Positions 17,996-28,099 of a stretch of 64,000 nt of DNA are shown one piece after another. Both the position numbers and the translations under genes were made by a program. The number at the start of each line of letters is the position of its first letter. The stretch's first letter is position 1. The stretch lies in contig NZ_JACHXP010000003.1 in assembly GCF_014192215.1 (NCBI RefSeq), positions 55,744 to 119,743 of the forward strand, in the 5' to 3' direction. The stretch comes from Halomonas cerina. GTDB lineage: Bacteria; Pseudomonadota; Gammaproteobacteria; Pseudomonadales; Halomonadaceae. The notes under the pieces are model-generated. The model saw only the letters and a list, made by a program, of their open reading frames with translations. It ran no database searches and had not been told where the DNA came from.

Positions 17996-18943
17996 ATGCA
18001 GCTCTACCATCACGATGCCATCGAGCATGCTGTACGCCTCGACCACGATGCTCTGGCCGCCGTGGAGGCGGGCTTCGCCGCCCTCGGCCGTGGCGAGGTG
18101 GTGCAGCCGCCGATCCTCTCCATGGCCATCGAGGAAGCCAACGGCGAGGTGGACGTTAAGACCGCCCATATCCGGGGTGCCGAACGCTTCGCCATCAAGG
18201 TGAGTCCCGGTTTCTTCGACAATCCCAGGCTCGGGCTGCCGAGCCTCAACGGCCTGATGCTGGTGTTCTCGGCGCGGACCGGCCTGGTGGAGGCGGTGCT
18301 CTTCGACGAGGGGTATCTGACGATGGTGCGTACGGCTCTGGCCGGGGCCATTGCGGCGAAGCACCTGGCCCGGGAGAACAGCCGTCGGGTGACGGTGCTG
18401 GGGGCCGGTGAGCAGGCCCGTCGCCAGGTGGCGGCGCTGCGCCTGGTGCGTGACATCGACTGTGTCGATGTCTGGGCGCGGCGGCGCGAGGGCGCCGAGG
18501 CCTATGCCGAGGCGATGCGCGCCACCGGACTCGAGGTCGTTGTCCACGACGATATCCCGGCCGCCTGCGCGCGGGCCGATATCATCGTGACCACCACACC
18601 ATCACGCACGCCGCTGCTGCAAGCTCGGGACTTGCCCGAGGGCGTGCATGTCACCGCCATGGGCTCGGATAGCCCCGACAAGCGCGAGCTCGACGCCTCG
18701 GTGTTGACCCGGGCCGATGCCTTCGTCTGCGACACCCGGGCCCAGAGCGAAACCAACGGCGAGCTCAAGGTCTTCGCCGGCACCGAGGTGCCCTTCAAGG
18801 TACACGAGCTCGGCCGGATGATCGCCGAGGGGCAGCGACTACGCCTGACGGAGGCGACCATCACGGTATGCGACCTGACCGGTACCGGGGTGCAGGACAC
18901 CGCCATCGCCGGCTTTGCCTTGTCGCGGCTGGCGGGCGACTGA
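17996..18943 (+). CDS. eutC: ectoine utilisation protein EutC (ornithine cyclodeaminase family)
   Basis: A 315-residue member of the ornithine cyclodeaminase/mu-crystallin family. The NAD-binding Rossmann motif VTVLGAGEQARRQVAALR lies mid-protein, and the substrate-binding segment EVDVKTAHIRG near the N-terminus. The start at 17996 follows CTGGAGG. It is the usual partner of EutB in hydroxyectoine catabolism. The 153-bp spacer to eutB is filled by heptamer arrays. It is the last gene of the plus-strand ectoine cluster and converges on the mercury genes. Confidence 0.9.
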   Translation: MQLYHHDAIEHAVRLDHDALAAVEAGFAALGRGEVVQPPILSMAIEEANGEVDVKTAHIRGAERFAIKVSPGFFDNPRLGLPSLNGLMLVFSARTGLVEAVLFDEGYLTMVRTALAGAIAAKHLARENSRRVTVLGAGEQARRQVAALRLVRDIDCVDVWARRREGAEAYAEAMRATGLEVVVHDDIPAACARADIIVTTTPSRTPLLQARDLPEGVHVTAMGSDSPDKRELDASVLTRADAFVCDTRAQSETNGELKVFAGTEVPFKVHELGRMIAEGQRLRLTEATITVCDLTGTGVQDTAIAGFALSRLAGD

Positions 18944-18967
18944 TCGACGTTGTGGTTCTCTTGTTGT

Positions 18968-20942
<1,975 letters not shown>

Positions 20943-20979
20943 GGTGGTTCCTCTTCTCGGGAGCGAGTCGACTAGGTTA

Positions 20980-21010
20980 AGGTTACTTCCGTAGTCGAGT
21001 ACGGGTGCAA
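20980..21010 (-). promoter_or_regulatory. mer promoter/operator with 19-bp spacer
   Basis: Read on the minus strand: -35 TTGCAC (21010-21005), a 19-bp spacer holding the dyad CCGTACTCGACTACGG, then -10 TAACCT (20985-20980). It aligns base for base in layout with the Tn501 mer promoter. The over-long 19-bp spacer is the mark of MerR-type activation by DNA distortion. It drives the broken merT, merF and merA and overlaps the merR control region. Confidence 0.88.
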
Positions 21011-21015
21011 ACGTC

Positions 21016-21444
21016 ATGCAGAAAGAAGCACAGACCATGACCATCGGCAGCTTGGCCAAGACCGCCGGCGTCAATGTCGAGACCATCCGGTACTACCAGC
21101 GCCGGGGGTTGCTGCCGGAGCCGGAACGGCCGTATGGCAGCATTCGGCGTTACAGCCACCATGAGGTCGAGCGTCTGACCTTCATCAGGACCGCCCAGCG
21201 TCTGGGGTTCAGCCTGAGCGAGGTTGCTGAGCTATTGCGCCTGGAGGATGGCACTCATTGTGAAGAAGCCAGTGTCTTGGCCGAGCACAAATTGGCGGAT
21301 GTACGCGAAAAACTGGCGGGCCTGAAACGCATCGAGCGTACGCTGGTTCGCCTGGTGGAGGCCTGCCACCAGCACAGCACCACCATCAGCTGCCCGCTGA
21401 TTGCGTCACTGCATGAAGGCTTGTCGAGTAGTGTCGGCGAATGA
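21016..21444 (+). CDS. merR: mercury-responsive MerR regulator
   Basis: 142 residues with a winged-helix DNA-binding domain ([18 protein letters not shown]) and a long dimer helix. The three Hg(II)-binding cysteines fall at residues 82, 117 and 126 (DGTHCEEAS and [14 protein letters not shown]), the canonical MerR numbering. It represses without mercury and activates the divergent mer promoter with it. The start is only 6 nt from the mer -35 element, as usual for divergent mer operons. Everything needed for sensing looks intact although merT is not. Confidence 0.95.
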   Translation: MQKEAQTMTIGSLAKTAGVNVETIRYYQRRGLLPEPERPYGSIRRYSHHEVERLTFIRTAQRLGFSLSEVAELLRLEDGTHCEEASVLAEHKLADVREKLAGLKRIERTLVRLVEACHQHSTTISCPLIASLHEGLSSSVGE

Positions 21445-21539
21445 AAAACGACCAGCCGATTCCCGATGAGCGCCTGGCGGCCCTAAACGCCTTCACCAAG
21501 GTGATGTTCGAGACGCGGGACCATGCCCACCCAGCCTGA
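21441..21539 (+). pseudogene. fragment of an AhpD-like (carboxymuconolactone decarboxylase family) gene
   Basis: The 32-codon frame reads QPIPDERLAALNAFTKVMFE, closely matching RPIPDERLAALAEFTRVMFE of the intact gene at 28100-28669. Only this middle piece remains; the CxxC catalytic part and the C-terminal third are missing. Its ATG overlaps the merR stop, probably by chance. It is a relic of a paralogous copy. Confidence 0.75.
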
Positions 21540-21687
21540 TGACTCGCCTGTAAGGAATCTGTAGTGGCTGAGACGGAGACAATGAGTGCTAACGCAACGT
21601 ATGCAGGACGGCGTGCCCTCCCATGCGCCGGCGAGCATGGCGAGCCATTCACTCGACCGAAGGCCGCGGATGCGGCGGGAGTACGAG

Positions 21688-22665
21688 ATGATGCACAAGA
21701 CAGGCTTTAAGGCAGCGATGTGTCTCGCTACCTTGCTGTTCGCGATGGAGGCCTCAGCCGCCGGTGGGGACAAGAGTGGCCCCTTGATCAACAAGGCGGT
21801 GATCCAGCAGGAGGCCGGCAAGACCGTCTACTGGGTACTGCCTGGTCCCAGGCAGCTGAGCAAGGAGGTGTTCGGCACGCCGGATAATCCCAAGCGTACC
21901 CTGAAGCCGATCCTCGCCGAGGTGAATAAGCCGCCGATCCGCGAGCTTCTCCAGAAGCTGCCGGTTCTGGTGGCGGCGCCGGAACCAGCGCGCAAGACCA
22001 ACGAGGCGGAGACGGAGTACACGGTATTCTCGCAACCGACCCCCTTCAGTGACAAGGCTAGGCCCTTGCCTCCCGACCAGAGCGGCTTTTTCCGGACCAC
22101 TCTGCTTGACCGGGTGGCTGAGGACCAGCCCGGCAAGCCGGGCAACACGCCCGACGAGGTGCAGCTGGAAAGCTGGTTCCACGATCCGGCCGGCAACAAG
22201 TATCGGCTGGAGTTCGATCACGTGGTCCAGCCACCGTTTCCCGGCTACGAGACCCAAGGTGGCGTCTTTATCGATGGTTGGCTGCACGGCACCACCGGCA
22301 CCGGGTCGCCACTGATGCCCAAGGAATATACCCGTGCCGCCTGGTGGGGCGTCGTTGACCTCTATATCAATGACGAAAAGGTGGATACCAAAGTGGCCCA
22401 CCTGATGACCACCGAAGTCGTGCGAAAGCGGGATTACTCCCTGGCGCTGGATGAGGAGATGCCTCTTGAATCCAGCGAGCGTCACATTCCCGACCAGGAG
22501 CATCACACCCACCTGATCGTGATGCCCATAAAGCCCACGCCGCAGGGTCCGGTGTTCGAGCCGGTGAACACCGCCTTCGAGCTGTCCAATGGCAAGAATC
22601 AGCCCTTCATTCACATGATGTTCGAAGAGGACAGCATCGTCGAATGGCAGTTGGGCAGCCAATAA
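21688..22665 (+). CDS. exported protein of unknown function
   Basis: About 325 residues starting at the tandem ATGs 21688/21691 after CGGGAG. The N-terminus (KTGFKAAMCLATLLFAMEASAAGG) is a signal peptide with a likely AxA cleavage site, so the protein is periplasmic or secreted. The body has no motif I recognise; it is rich in Pro and acidic residues, contains DQEHHTHLIVMPI with a His cluster, and ends EDSIVEWQLGSQ. It precedes a cupredoxin gene by about 170 bp in a metal-resistance setting, so a metal-related role is possible but unproven. Confidence 0.7.
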   Translation: MMHKTGFKAAMCLATLLFAMEASAAGGDKSGPLINKAVIQQEAGKTVYWVLPGPRQLSKEVFGTPDNPKRTLKPILAEVNKPPIRELLQKLPVLVAAPEPARKTNEAETEYTVFSQPTPFSDKARPLPPDQSGFFRTTLLDRVAEDQPGKPGNTPDEVQLESWFHDPAGNKYRLEFDHVVQPPFPGYETQGGVFIDGWLHGTTGTGSPLMPKEYTRAAWWGVVDLYINDEKVDTKVAHLMTTEVVRKRDYSLALDEEMPLESSERHIPDQEHHTHLIVMPIKPTPQGPVFEPVNTAFELSNGKNQPFIHMMFEEDSIVEWQLGSQ

Positions 22666-22689
22666 GCAGAGATCGCCTCGTAACCTGAA

Positions 22690-22761
22690 AGCCACGCAAG
22701 ATCGAGGGAGTGTCCAGTGGAGTGATGATCCGTCTCGCACTCCCTCGATGGCTTTGTGGCT
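22690..22761. repeat. long imperfect inverted repeat upstream of the cupredoxin gene
   Basis: Perfect 12-bp inner arms (ATCGAGGGAGTG at 22701-22712, CACTCCCTCGAT at 22738-22749) are extended by outer arms AGCCAC (22690-22695) and GTGGCT (22756-22761). The loop is about 25 nt. No T-run follows. It may be a transcript end for the preceding gene, or the footprint of a small mobile palindrome. Confidence 0.7.
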
Positions 22762-22836
22762 CCGGCAGCAGCATTCCAATGCGGATACCCGGTCCAGAAA
22801 TTGAACCAAGCACGCCGAACAGGGAGGAAAACCGAT

Positions 22837-23229
22837 ATGTCACGTCTGTTAACCGATATCAGCAAACAGGGCATGGCCATCATGCTGCTTGCTCTGGTCA
22901 CGATGATAGGGAGCGCTGCCGTGACCACGGCAGTAGCCGGCCAGCCTGAAACCGTCAGGGTCACGATCACGGCCCAGCAGGGCTTCCAGTTCCAGCCCGC
23001 TGAGGTCGAGGTTCCCGCAGGCACCAAGGTCGTCCTGGAATTCGAGAATGCGGGGGTCATGGGGCACAACCTGCATATTCCGGAACTGGATGTGATGACG
23101 AAGACCATCACCGCGGGTGGAACGGACACCGTGAAATTCACGGTCGACGAAGCCGGGACCTACGCCTTTCGCTGTGAAGTACCGGGCCATGCAGAGGCAG
23201 GCATGAGCGGCGAACTCAAGGTGTTATAG
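22837..23229 (+). CDS. cupredoxin-domain copper protein, exported
   Basis: 130 residues with a signal-anchor N-terminus (MAIMLLALVTMIGSAAVTTA) and a single cupredoxin fold. Type 1 copper ligands are visible: His77 in NAGVMGHNL, then Cys113, His118 and Met123 in FRCEVPGHAEAGM. It is probably a periplasmic electron carrier or copper-binding protein. A strong AGGGAGG site precedes the ATG. The plus-strand neighbours are the unknown exported protein upstream and a decayed AhpD-like gene downstream. Confidence 0.87.
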   Translation: MSRLLTDISKQGMAIMLLALVTMIGSAAVTTAVAGQPETVRVTITAQQGFQFQPAEVEVPAGTKVVLEFENAGVMGHNLHIPELDVMTKTITAGGTDTVKFTVDEAGTYAFRCEVPGHAEAGMSGELKVL

Positions 23230-23266
23230 CAGGACGCCGTAGGTGACACCGGGTGGAACCACGCCG

Positions 23267-23455
23267 GCTTCCCTCGGCATGACCATCGGCCGACTCAATG
23301 CTGCGCGTACTGCATGGCGGCCCACAGCATACTGGGAAAAGAGGTCGCAGGTGCACGCCGGCGTGATCGAGGCGATCTGCAATGACCAGCCCATCCCCGA
23401 CAAGCGCCTGGCAGGGCTGAGCCAGCGACGGATGCGCTTCACTGCCGGCCCTGCA
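23267..23455 (+). pseudogene. second decayed AhpD-like gene
   Basis: The segment reads MTIGRLN in one frame, then CAYCMAAHSILGKEVAG in another, then HAGVIEAICNDQPIPDKRLAGL. Together these match LTISRLNGCGYCMSAH onward in the intact copy at 28100-28669. At least one frameshift separates the pieces, and both ends are lost. It is a different relic from the one at 21441, since it retains the CxxC part. Confidence 0.75.
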
Positions 23456-23505
23456 GGTCACGGTCCTCGACGGCTTGCGGGGCCGCATGCTCTGTTCTTC
23501 CCTTA

Positions 23506-24486
23506 TTATTGAATCGGGCGCCATTTCTCGATGCGGTTGTTCTGGAAGTCGGCGACGAATATCGTACCGTCCGGAGCGATATCCAGGGCGATGGCGTGGT
23601 TGAACTGTCCCGGCCCGTCGCCTGTTTCACCGAAGGTGTTGAGGAACGTTCCCTCGGCAGTGAATATCTGGATCCGGTCGTTGTAAAAGTCAGCAGCGAA
23701 CACTCGCTCGTCCGGGCCTATGGCGATGCCCGTCACCGTCGTAAGCCAGCCGTTGAACGGGCCATAGATGCCGATGGCGAAGGGGCCGCCCCACTTGCGC
23801 AGGAACTCGCCCGCGGCGTCGAACGCCTGCACGCGGTTACCATAGCCGTCCGCCACGTAGAGCGTTTCGTCCGCAGCGAGCGCGACATCGGTAGGGTAGG
23901 TGAACATGCCCGCTCTTCGCCCTGTTTCCCCGGTTGTCCCCCATTGCCGAACGAACTCCCCATCCGCCCGCAAGCGCTGCACACGCTGATTGTAGAAGTC
24001 GGCCACGAAAAGATCGCCGCTTTCGGCAACGGCGACCCCGTCAGGGGCACTGAATTCGCCGGGTCCCTGTCCGGGGCCACCAATGATATCCAGGGGCTCG
24101 CCAGCCAGGCTAAACATCTGAATGCGGTCATTCATGTACTCAGGCACATAGAGCTTTCCCTTGTGGATCGTCAGGTTCATCGGTCTCCCGAGCTTTCCCG
24201 GGGCATCGCCGGGGGTACCGAAGGCACGTTTGAATTGTCCTTCATGGTCAAAGACCTGAATTCGCCCATTCCGTGCATCGGCGACAAACACTTCATTCGC
24301 GGTGACGGCAACGCCGGTCGGATCATCGAATTGTCCCGGCTCGCTTCCCTGACTACCCCAGGCCCCGACGAACTCGTAGCCAGATTCCTTCTCGCGGGGA
24401 ACGAAGGCAGCATAGGAGGCAATGGCAGCAACCACCACCAGGCCTGTGACTATCGCCCCCATCTTGAGAAATCGCTTTGCTGTCAT
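23506..24486 (-). CDS. NHL-repeat beta-propeller protein, membrane-anchored
   Basis: 326 residues. An N-terminal hydrophobic anchor (MGAIVTGLVVVAAIASYAAF) is followed by about six NHL repeats of the form GQFDDPTGVAV...VFVADARNGRIQVFD, making a six-bladed propeller facing the periplasm. Such domains bind proteins or ligands; no catalytic residues are evident. It is the last gene of a minus-strand trio (HMA-type protein, outer-membrane protein, NHL protein) with only 8 bp to the gene before it, suggesting one operon with a surface or metal-related role. Confidence 0.85.
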   Translation of the reverse strand: MTAKRFLKMGAIVTGLVVVAAIASYAAFVPREKESGYEFVGAWGSQGSEPGQFDDPTGVAVTANEVFVADARNGRIQVFDHEGQFKRAFGTPGDAPGKLGRPMNLTIHKGKLYVPEYMNDRIQMFSLAGEPLDIIGGPGQGPGEFSAPDGVAVAESGDLFVADFYNQRVQRLRADGEFVRQWGTTGETGRRAGMFTYPTDVALAADETLYVADGYGNRVQAFDAAGEFLRKWGGPFAIGIYGPFNGWLTTVTGIAIGPDERVFAADFYNDRIQIFTAEGTFLNTFGETGDGPGQFNHAIALDIAPDGTIFVADFQNNRIEKWRPIQ

Positions 24487-24494
24487 GGGAGGTC

Positions 24495-25412
24495 CTAAAA
24501 ATTAATACGAAAACCAACCCGGGTGATGACATCATCTTCCAGCGCCGTGCCATTTACGTCTTGGGCGGTAGGGAGCTGGATGATGCCCTCGATGATCCAG
24601 CGACGGGTCACATACTGCAGGCCCGGTGAAAGGAGCAGCTGAGTTCCCCCTGAGTCCGCATCTCGCCTCCCGTTTATCTCATGCTTTTCCTGATGAATCA
24701 GGTTCGCTTCCAGCACCCCGTACAAGAAACCGGGCACGCCGCCACCCAGCTTCCGTGGCCAGAGCCGGTACTGGAAGGAGCCGTCGAGACGCGCCTCATC
24801 ACCGAACTCGAAATCGTTGGCCTCGGTGTTGGCCTGATAGGCGAACTGGGCATCGAGCTGATAGGTGAGCGTCTGGTAGGTCAGGATCACACCGCCGAAG
24901 GGATCCCAGGACCCTGAGCCGGACTGCAGCGGCTGCGGTAGCCGGCCAAACCGGTCCCGCTCATCGTCGTCTCTGGTCGGCGCTTCCACACCAAAAAACG
25001 GCGCGATGCGGAAGGTGCGACCCGGCGCGTCGTCCTTAAATGCTGTGTAGCGTGCAAACAGGCGCGCATCGCCGAGCCCGCGGCTGCTCCGCTCGATGCG
25101 CTGCCCGCCGGGGCCATCGAGGTCGAGCTCCTTGTCGAGATAGGGAAGGGCGCCGAACAGGGCGAGATCACGGGTCAGGCCGTAACCGAGCACCGTGATG
25201 GCCCCGTTGACCCGCAGGTCCCGGCGGGCAGGGCTGGTGTCGTCATCGGCCTTGCGGTACAAGAACTGCTCGCGTAATACGAGGTTGCCTTCCGCGACAG
25301 GCAAGGCCGTGTTGAAGGTCTGGGGAGCCGCCTGAGCCAGGCTGGACACCACCAGCGCCACCACGGCCAATAGTCGAGGTCCGGATGCTGTCTTGCGCCG
25401 ACAGGGCGTCAT
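24495..25412 (-). CDS. outer-membrane beta-barrel protein, transporter-like
   Basis: 305 residues from the ATG at 25412, chosen for its GGGAG site; a start at 25439 would overlap the upstream gene. A signal peptide (LLAVVALVVSSLAQAAPQ) is followed by alternating beta strands, and the protein ends in Phe (GFRINF), the usual outer-membrane targeting signature. It resembles the MetA/phenol-degradation-type outer-membrane proteins that often accompany metal-efflux genes. The transported substrate is unknown. It sits between the HMA-type protein and the NHL protein on the same strand. Confidence 0.78.
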   Translation of the reverse strand: MTPCRRKTASGPRLLAVVALVVSSLAQAAPQTFNTALPVAEGNLVLREQFLYRKADDDTSPARRDLRVNGAITVLGYGLTRDLALFGALPYLDKELDLDGPGGQRIERSSRGLGDARLFARYTAFKDDAPGRTFRIAPFFGVEAPTRDDDERDRFGRLPQPLQSGSGSWDPFGGVILTYQTLTYQLDAQFAYQANTEANDFEFGDEARLDGSFQYRLWPRKLGGGVPGFLYGVLEANLIHQEKHEINGRRDADSGGTQLLLSPGLQYVTRRWIIEGIIQLPTAQDVNGTALEDDVITRVGFRINF

Positions 25413-25428
25413 GAATAACGCTCCCTCG

Positions 25429-25752
25429 TCATTGATCATGGGTCGTCCCTGGGGCGTCGAGTGGTTCGAAGCCTCCCAGCGTGAATCCGGCCCGGTCGAC
25501 AGCCAGCTCGGCGCGTGATTCGTCGAGGGTGTGCCCCTCCTCCATGGTGACGATCACCCTGCCAGCTTCGATGTCCGTCTCGAGGTTCTTCACCCCCTGG
25601 ATGTTGCCAAGCTGCTTCTCGATGCCATAGGCGCAGAAGGGGCAGGCGAGTCCATCGACCTCGACCTGGTAACGGGGCCCGGCAGCCATGGCCGCTGTCG
25701 AGATGACAGCGGCAACCAGTGCCAGCAATAAGGCGTGAATCTTGGATGTCAT
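25429..25752 (-). CDS. exported heavy-metal-associated (HMA) domain protein
   Basis: 107 residues with a signal peptide (LLLALVAAVISTAAMAAG) and one HMA ferredoxin-like domain. Its metal-binding loop DGLACPFCAYGIEKQL has Cys37 and Cys40. This resembles MerP-like or copper periplasmic binders, except that the motif is CPFC rather than the usual CxxC after Met-Thr. It is the first gene of the minus-strand trio. A role in delivering Hg or Cu is plausible, and it might stand in for the missing MerP; that is inference. Confidence 0.83.
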   Translation of the reverse strand: MTSKIHALLLALVAAVISTAAMAAGPRYQVEVDGLACPFCAYGIEKQLGNIQGVKNLETDIEAGRVIVTMEEGHTLDESRAELAVDRAGFTLGGFEPLDAPGTTHDQ

Positions 25753-25841
25753 GGCAGCACCCTCGAAGTCTCGGGAAATAGATTACTGGCCGTACCATGG
25801 TACGGGGGCAAGGGGCGGACACCTGCTGGGAACGCCGTCGC

Positions 25842-25888
25842 TCATGCTGCACAGCACGACAGTTGCGTCACATCCTTGCTGAAGGTCC
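25842..25888 (-). pseudogene. 3' remnant of a second merA
   Basis: On the minus strand the sequence reads WTFSKDVTQLSCCAA and a stop, matching the C-terminus of mercuric reductase ([14 protein letters not shown] in the intact copy ending at 18968). Upstream similarity fades quickly. A second mer locus must once have ended here, about 7 kb from the present merA. Confidence 0.75.
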
Positions 25889-26043
25889 AGCAAGACGACG
25901 CGACCAGCCTCGGCACCGAGGGCATGGCAGGGCTGGCGACGGTGCCAATCGAGGCGGATGGTTTTCCCGCCCTCTCTTGAGTCCGCGCTCATCAGGCGCC
26001 ATGCTGCAGGTAATGCAATACGTTAATCCAAGGAGCTGAGCGG

Positions 26044-26727
26044 ATGGCAACGGTGCTGGCCTTCGATGTCTATGGGACTCTGATCGATACTCATGGCGTG
26101 GTCACCGAACTGGAGGAACGGCTCGCCGCCTCCGGAAAGGCGGAGCTGGCCGCCGAGTTCTCGCGGCGCTGGCGTGACAAGCAGCTGGAGTACAGCTTCC
26201 GGCGTGGCCTGATGGGCGCCTATGTGGACTTTTCCCGCTGCACCCGGGAGGCGTTGGAGTTCACCGATCGGATCCTTCAGACCCGCCTCTCCGATGGTGA
26301 CAAGGACCACCTGATGACCACCTATACCCGTCTGCCGGCCTTCCCGGATGCCGCGGCGGCGTTGGCGCGCTTCCATGAGGCCGGCGTGACCTGCGTGGCC
26401 TTCTCCAACGGCAGCCGGGAGGCGGTGGAGGGGCTCCTCGACCAGGCCGATATCCGCGAGCGCTTCGACGACGTGGTCAGCGTCGACGAGGTCAAGCGCT
26501 TCAAGCCCGACCCGGCGGTCTATGCCCACCTGCGCGCTCGCCTCGAGGTCGCCCCCGGCGATACTTGGCTGATCTCCAGCAATCCCTTCGACGTCATCGG
26601 GGCACGCCACGCGGGCCTGCACGGGGCCTGGGTGCGGCGCAGCCCGGAAGCCCCCTTCGACCCCTGGGGCATCGAGCCGGATCTTACGGTGAGCGACCTC
26701 GAGGCCTTGGCCGACCGGTTGATCTAG
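26044..26727 (+). CDS. haloacid dehalogenase type II (HAD superfamily)
   Basis: 227 residues with all HAD motifs: FDVYGTLID (nucleophile Asp), AFSNGSREAV (Ser/Asn of motif II), the catalytic Lys in EVKRFKPDPAVY, and SSNPFDVIGA (motif IV). Type II haloacid dehalogenases hydrolyse L-2-haloacids, using Asp as nucleophile. The AAGGAG site is 8 nt before the ATG. It stands alone on the plus strand between the metal genes and a minus-strand transporter. Phosphatase activity on small molecules is an alternative. Confidence 0.87.
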   Translation: MATVLAFDVYGTLIDTHGVVTELEERLAASGKAELAAEFSRRWRDKQLEYSFRRGLMGAYVDFSRCTREALEFTDRILQTRLSDGDKDHLMTTYTRLPAFPDAAAALARFHEAGVTCVAFSNGSREAVEGLLDQADIRERFDDVVSVDEVKRFKPDPAVYAHLRARLEVAPGDTWLISSNPFDVIGARHAGLHGAWVRRSPEAPFDPWGIEPDLTVSDLEALADRLI

Positions 26728-26737
26728 GCAGGTGAGT

Positions 26738-26836
26738 GCCCTGTGGCCACTCGGCGCGGGTCCAGGCCGCCATGAAGCCATCGTACAGGGTGGCGTTCTC
26801 GAAACCACCCGGCTCGATGATGGCTCTCCTCACCCT
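26738..26836 (-). pseudogene. possible remnant of a rhodanese-domain gene
   Basis: Minus-strand frame reading GGFENATLYDGFMAAWTRAEWP, in the style of the last helix of rhodanese domains (G-x-x-V-x-x-L-x-G-G-x-x-x-W). No catalytic-loop cysteine or start is left. Rhodanese genes commonly neighbour YeeE/YedE transporters such as the next gene, which supports the reading. Confidence 0.35.
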
Positions 26837-26876
26837 GACGAATGAGGCTTCCCACGGAGCATGGATCAAGCCTGCT

Positions 26877-28073
26877 CTACGCGGCACGCTGGCCCCTTCC
26901 CCGTAGCGCGAAGAACCAGGGACGCAGCTTGATGCCCACCATGTTGCCGATGAAGGCCGCGACCCACCACAGCCAGCCATGCAGGCTGCCGGATGCGATA
27001 CCGCTGAAATAGGCGCCGATGTTGCAACCGAAGGCGAGTCGCGCACCATAGCCGAGCAACAGACCGCCGATGACGGCGGCCAGCAGGGACCTGGGGGGAA
27101 TCCGAAAGCTGGGGGCGAACTTGCCGGCCAATGACGCCGCCGTCAGGGCGCCGATCATGATGCCGATGTTCATCACGGTAGTGATGTCACTCCATACGCT
27201 GGCGTGCAGTGCCGCCGCATTGCCGGGTGACTGCCAGTATCCCCAGGTCGAGACATCGCCCCCCATCAGCTCATACCCCTTGGCGCCCCAGAGCGCCAGG
27301 GCCGAGGTAATGCCCCAAGGGCGACCCGCCAGTGCCAGCGTGGCGAAGTTGAGCAGGGCCAGGGCGATGGCCCCGAACAGCAGCGGCCAGGGCCCGGTCA
27401 GCCAGTGTCGATTGTCCCGATCGCCTCTGGGCGCCCATTCGAGTCGGCCATGCCGGCGTCTTTCCATCCAGACGGTCAAGGCGCCGATGCCGGCGAACAG
27501 GACCAGGCTGAGCAGGATACCGCCCAGTGAACCGATGGTGTGAACCAGTGACACCGGGGCGATGGCAGGCAGGCTCTGCCACCAGCTGAAGTGGGCCGTG
27601 CCGATCAGCGAACCGATAATGAAGAACAGCAGCGTGACGAGCATTCGGACGTTGCCGCCCCCGGCGGTGAACAGGGTGCCCGATGCGCAGCCACCGCCGA
27701 GCTGCATCCCGATACCGAAGAGAAAGGCCCCGGCGATGACCGAGACCCCCAGAGGGGCGACGAAGCCGTAGACGGGATGCCCGAACAGGCTTCCGGCCTC
27801 CAGCACCGGAAAGAAGAGCATCACGGCAATCGCCAGCATGGCCATCTGGGCACGCAGGCCGCGGCCGCGGCGCTCGGTGAGGAAGACTCGCCAGGCCGCG
27901 GTGAAGCCGAAGGCGGCATGGTAGAGCGCCATGCCGAGCAGTCCGCCGATAAGCATCAACAGGCCCGTACGAGCGCCAAAGTGCGTGCCGATGACCAGCG
28001 CCGCGATCAGCAGGGCCCCGCCCGCGAGGAGGGGCAGGGCAGGGTGACGGCGAAGGGCCAGGGTATCGTTCAT
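26877..28073 (-). CDS. YeeE/YedE family membrane protein (sulfur-compound transporter)
   Basis: 398 residues with about ten transmembrane segments. Duplicated YeeE/YedE signatures are visible: GIGMQLGGGCASGTLF and YGARLAFGCNIGAYFSGIAS, each with a conserved membrane cysteine. Members import thiosulfate or other reduced sulfur species, the cysteines relaying the ligand. The length suggests two fused YeeE halves. It is upstream of a probable rhodanese remnant and 26 bp downstream of the AhpD-like gene on the same strand, so both could fall under the TetR control described below. Confidence 0.85.
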   Translation of the reverse strand: MNDTLALRRHPALPLLAGGALLIAALVIGTHFGARTGLLMLIGGLLGMALYHAAFGFTAAWRVFLTERRGRGLRAQMAMLAIAVMLFFPVLEAGSLFGHPVYGFVAPLGVSVIAGAFLFGIGMQLGGGCASGTLFTAGGGNVRMLVTLLFFIIGSLIGTAHFSWWQSLPAIAPVSLVHTIGSLGGILLSLVLFAGIGALTVWMERRRHGRLEWAPRGDRDNRHWLTGPWPLLFGAIALALLNFATLALAGRPWGITSALALWGAKGYELMGGDVSTWGYWQSPGNAAALHASVWSDITTVMNIGIMIGALTAASLAGKFAPSFRIPPRSLLAAVIGGLLLGYGARLAFGCNIGAYFSGIASGSLHGWLWWVAAFIGNMVGIKLRPWFFALRGRGQRAA

Positions 28074-28099
28074 CGTGGTTCCTGCAAGGTATGAGAATG

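Noticed and set aside
16757..18547. A 596-codon minus-strand frame containing repeated RWALGAG blocks.
   Set aside because: The repeats are the CAGCGCC heptamers read in the opposite direction; the rest is antisense to eutB and eutC.
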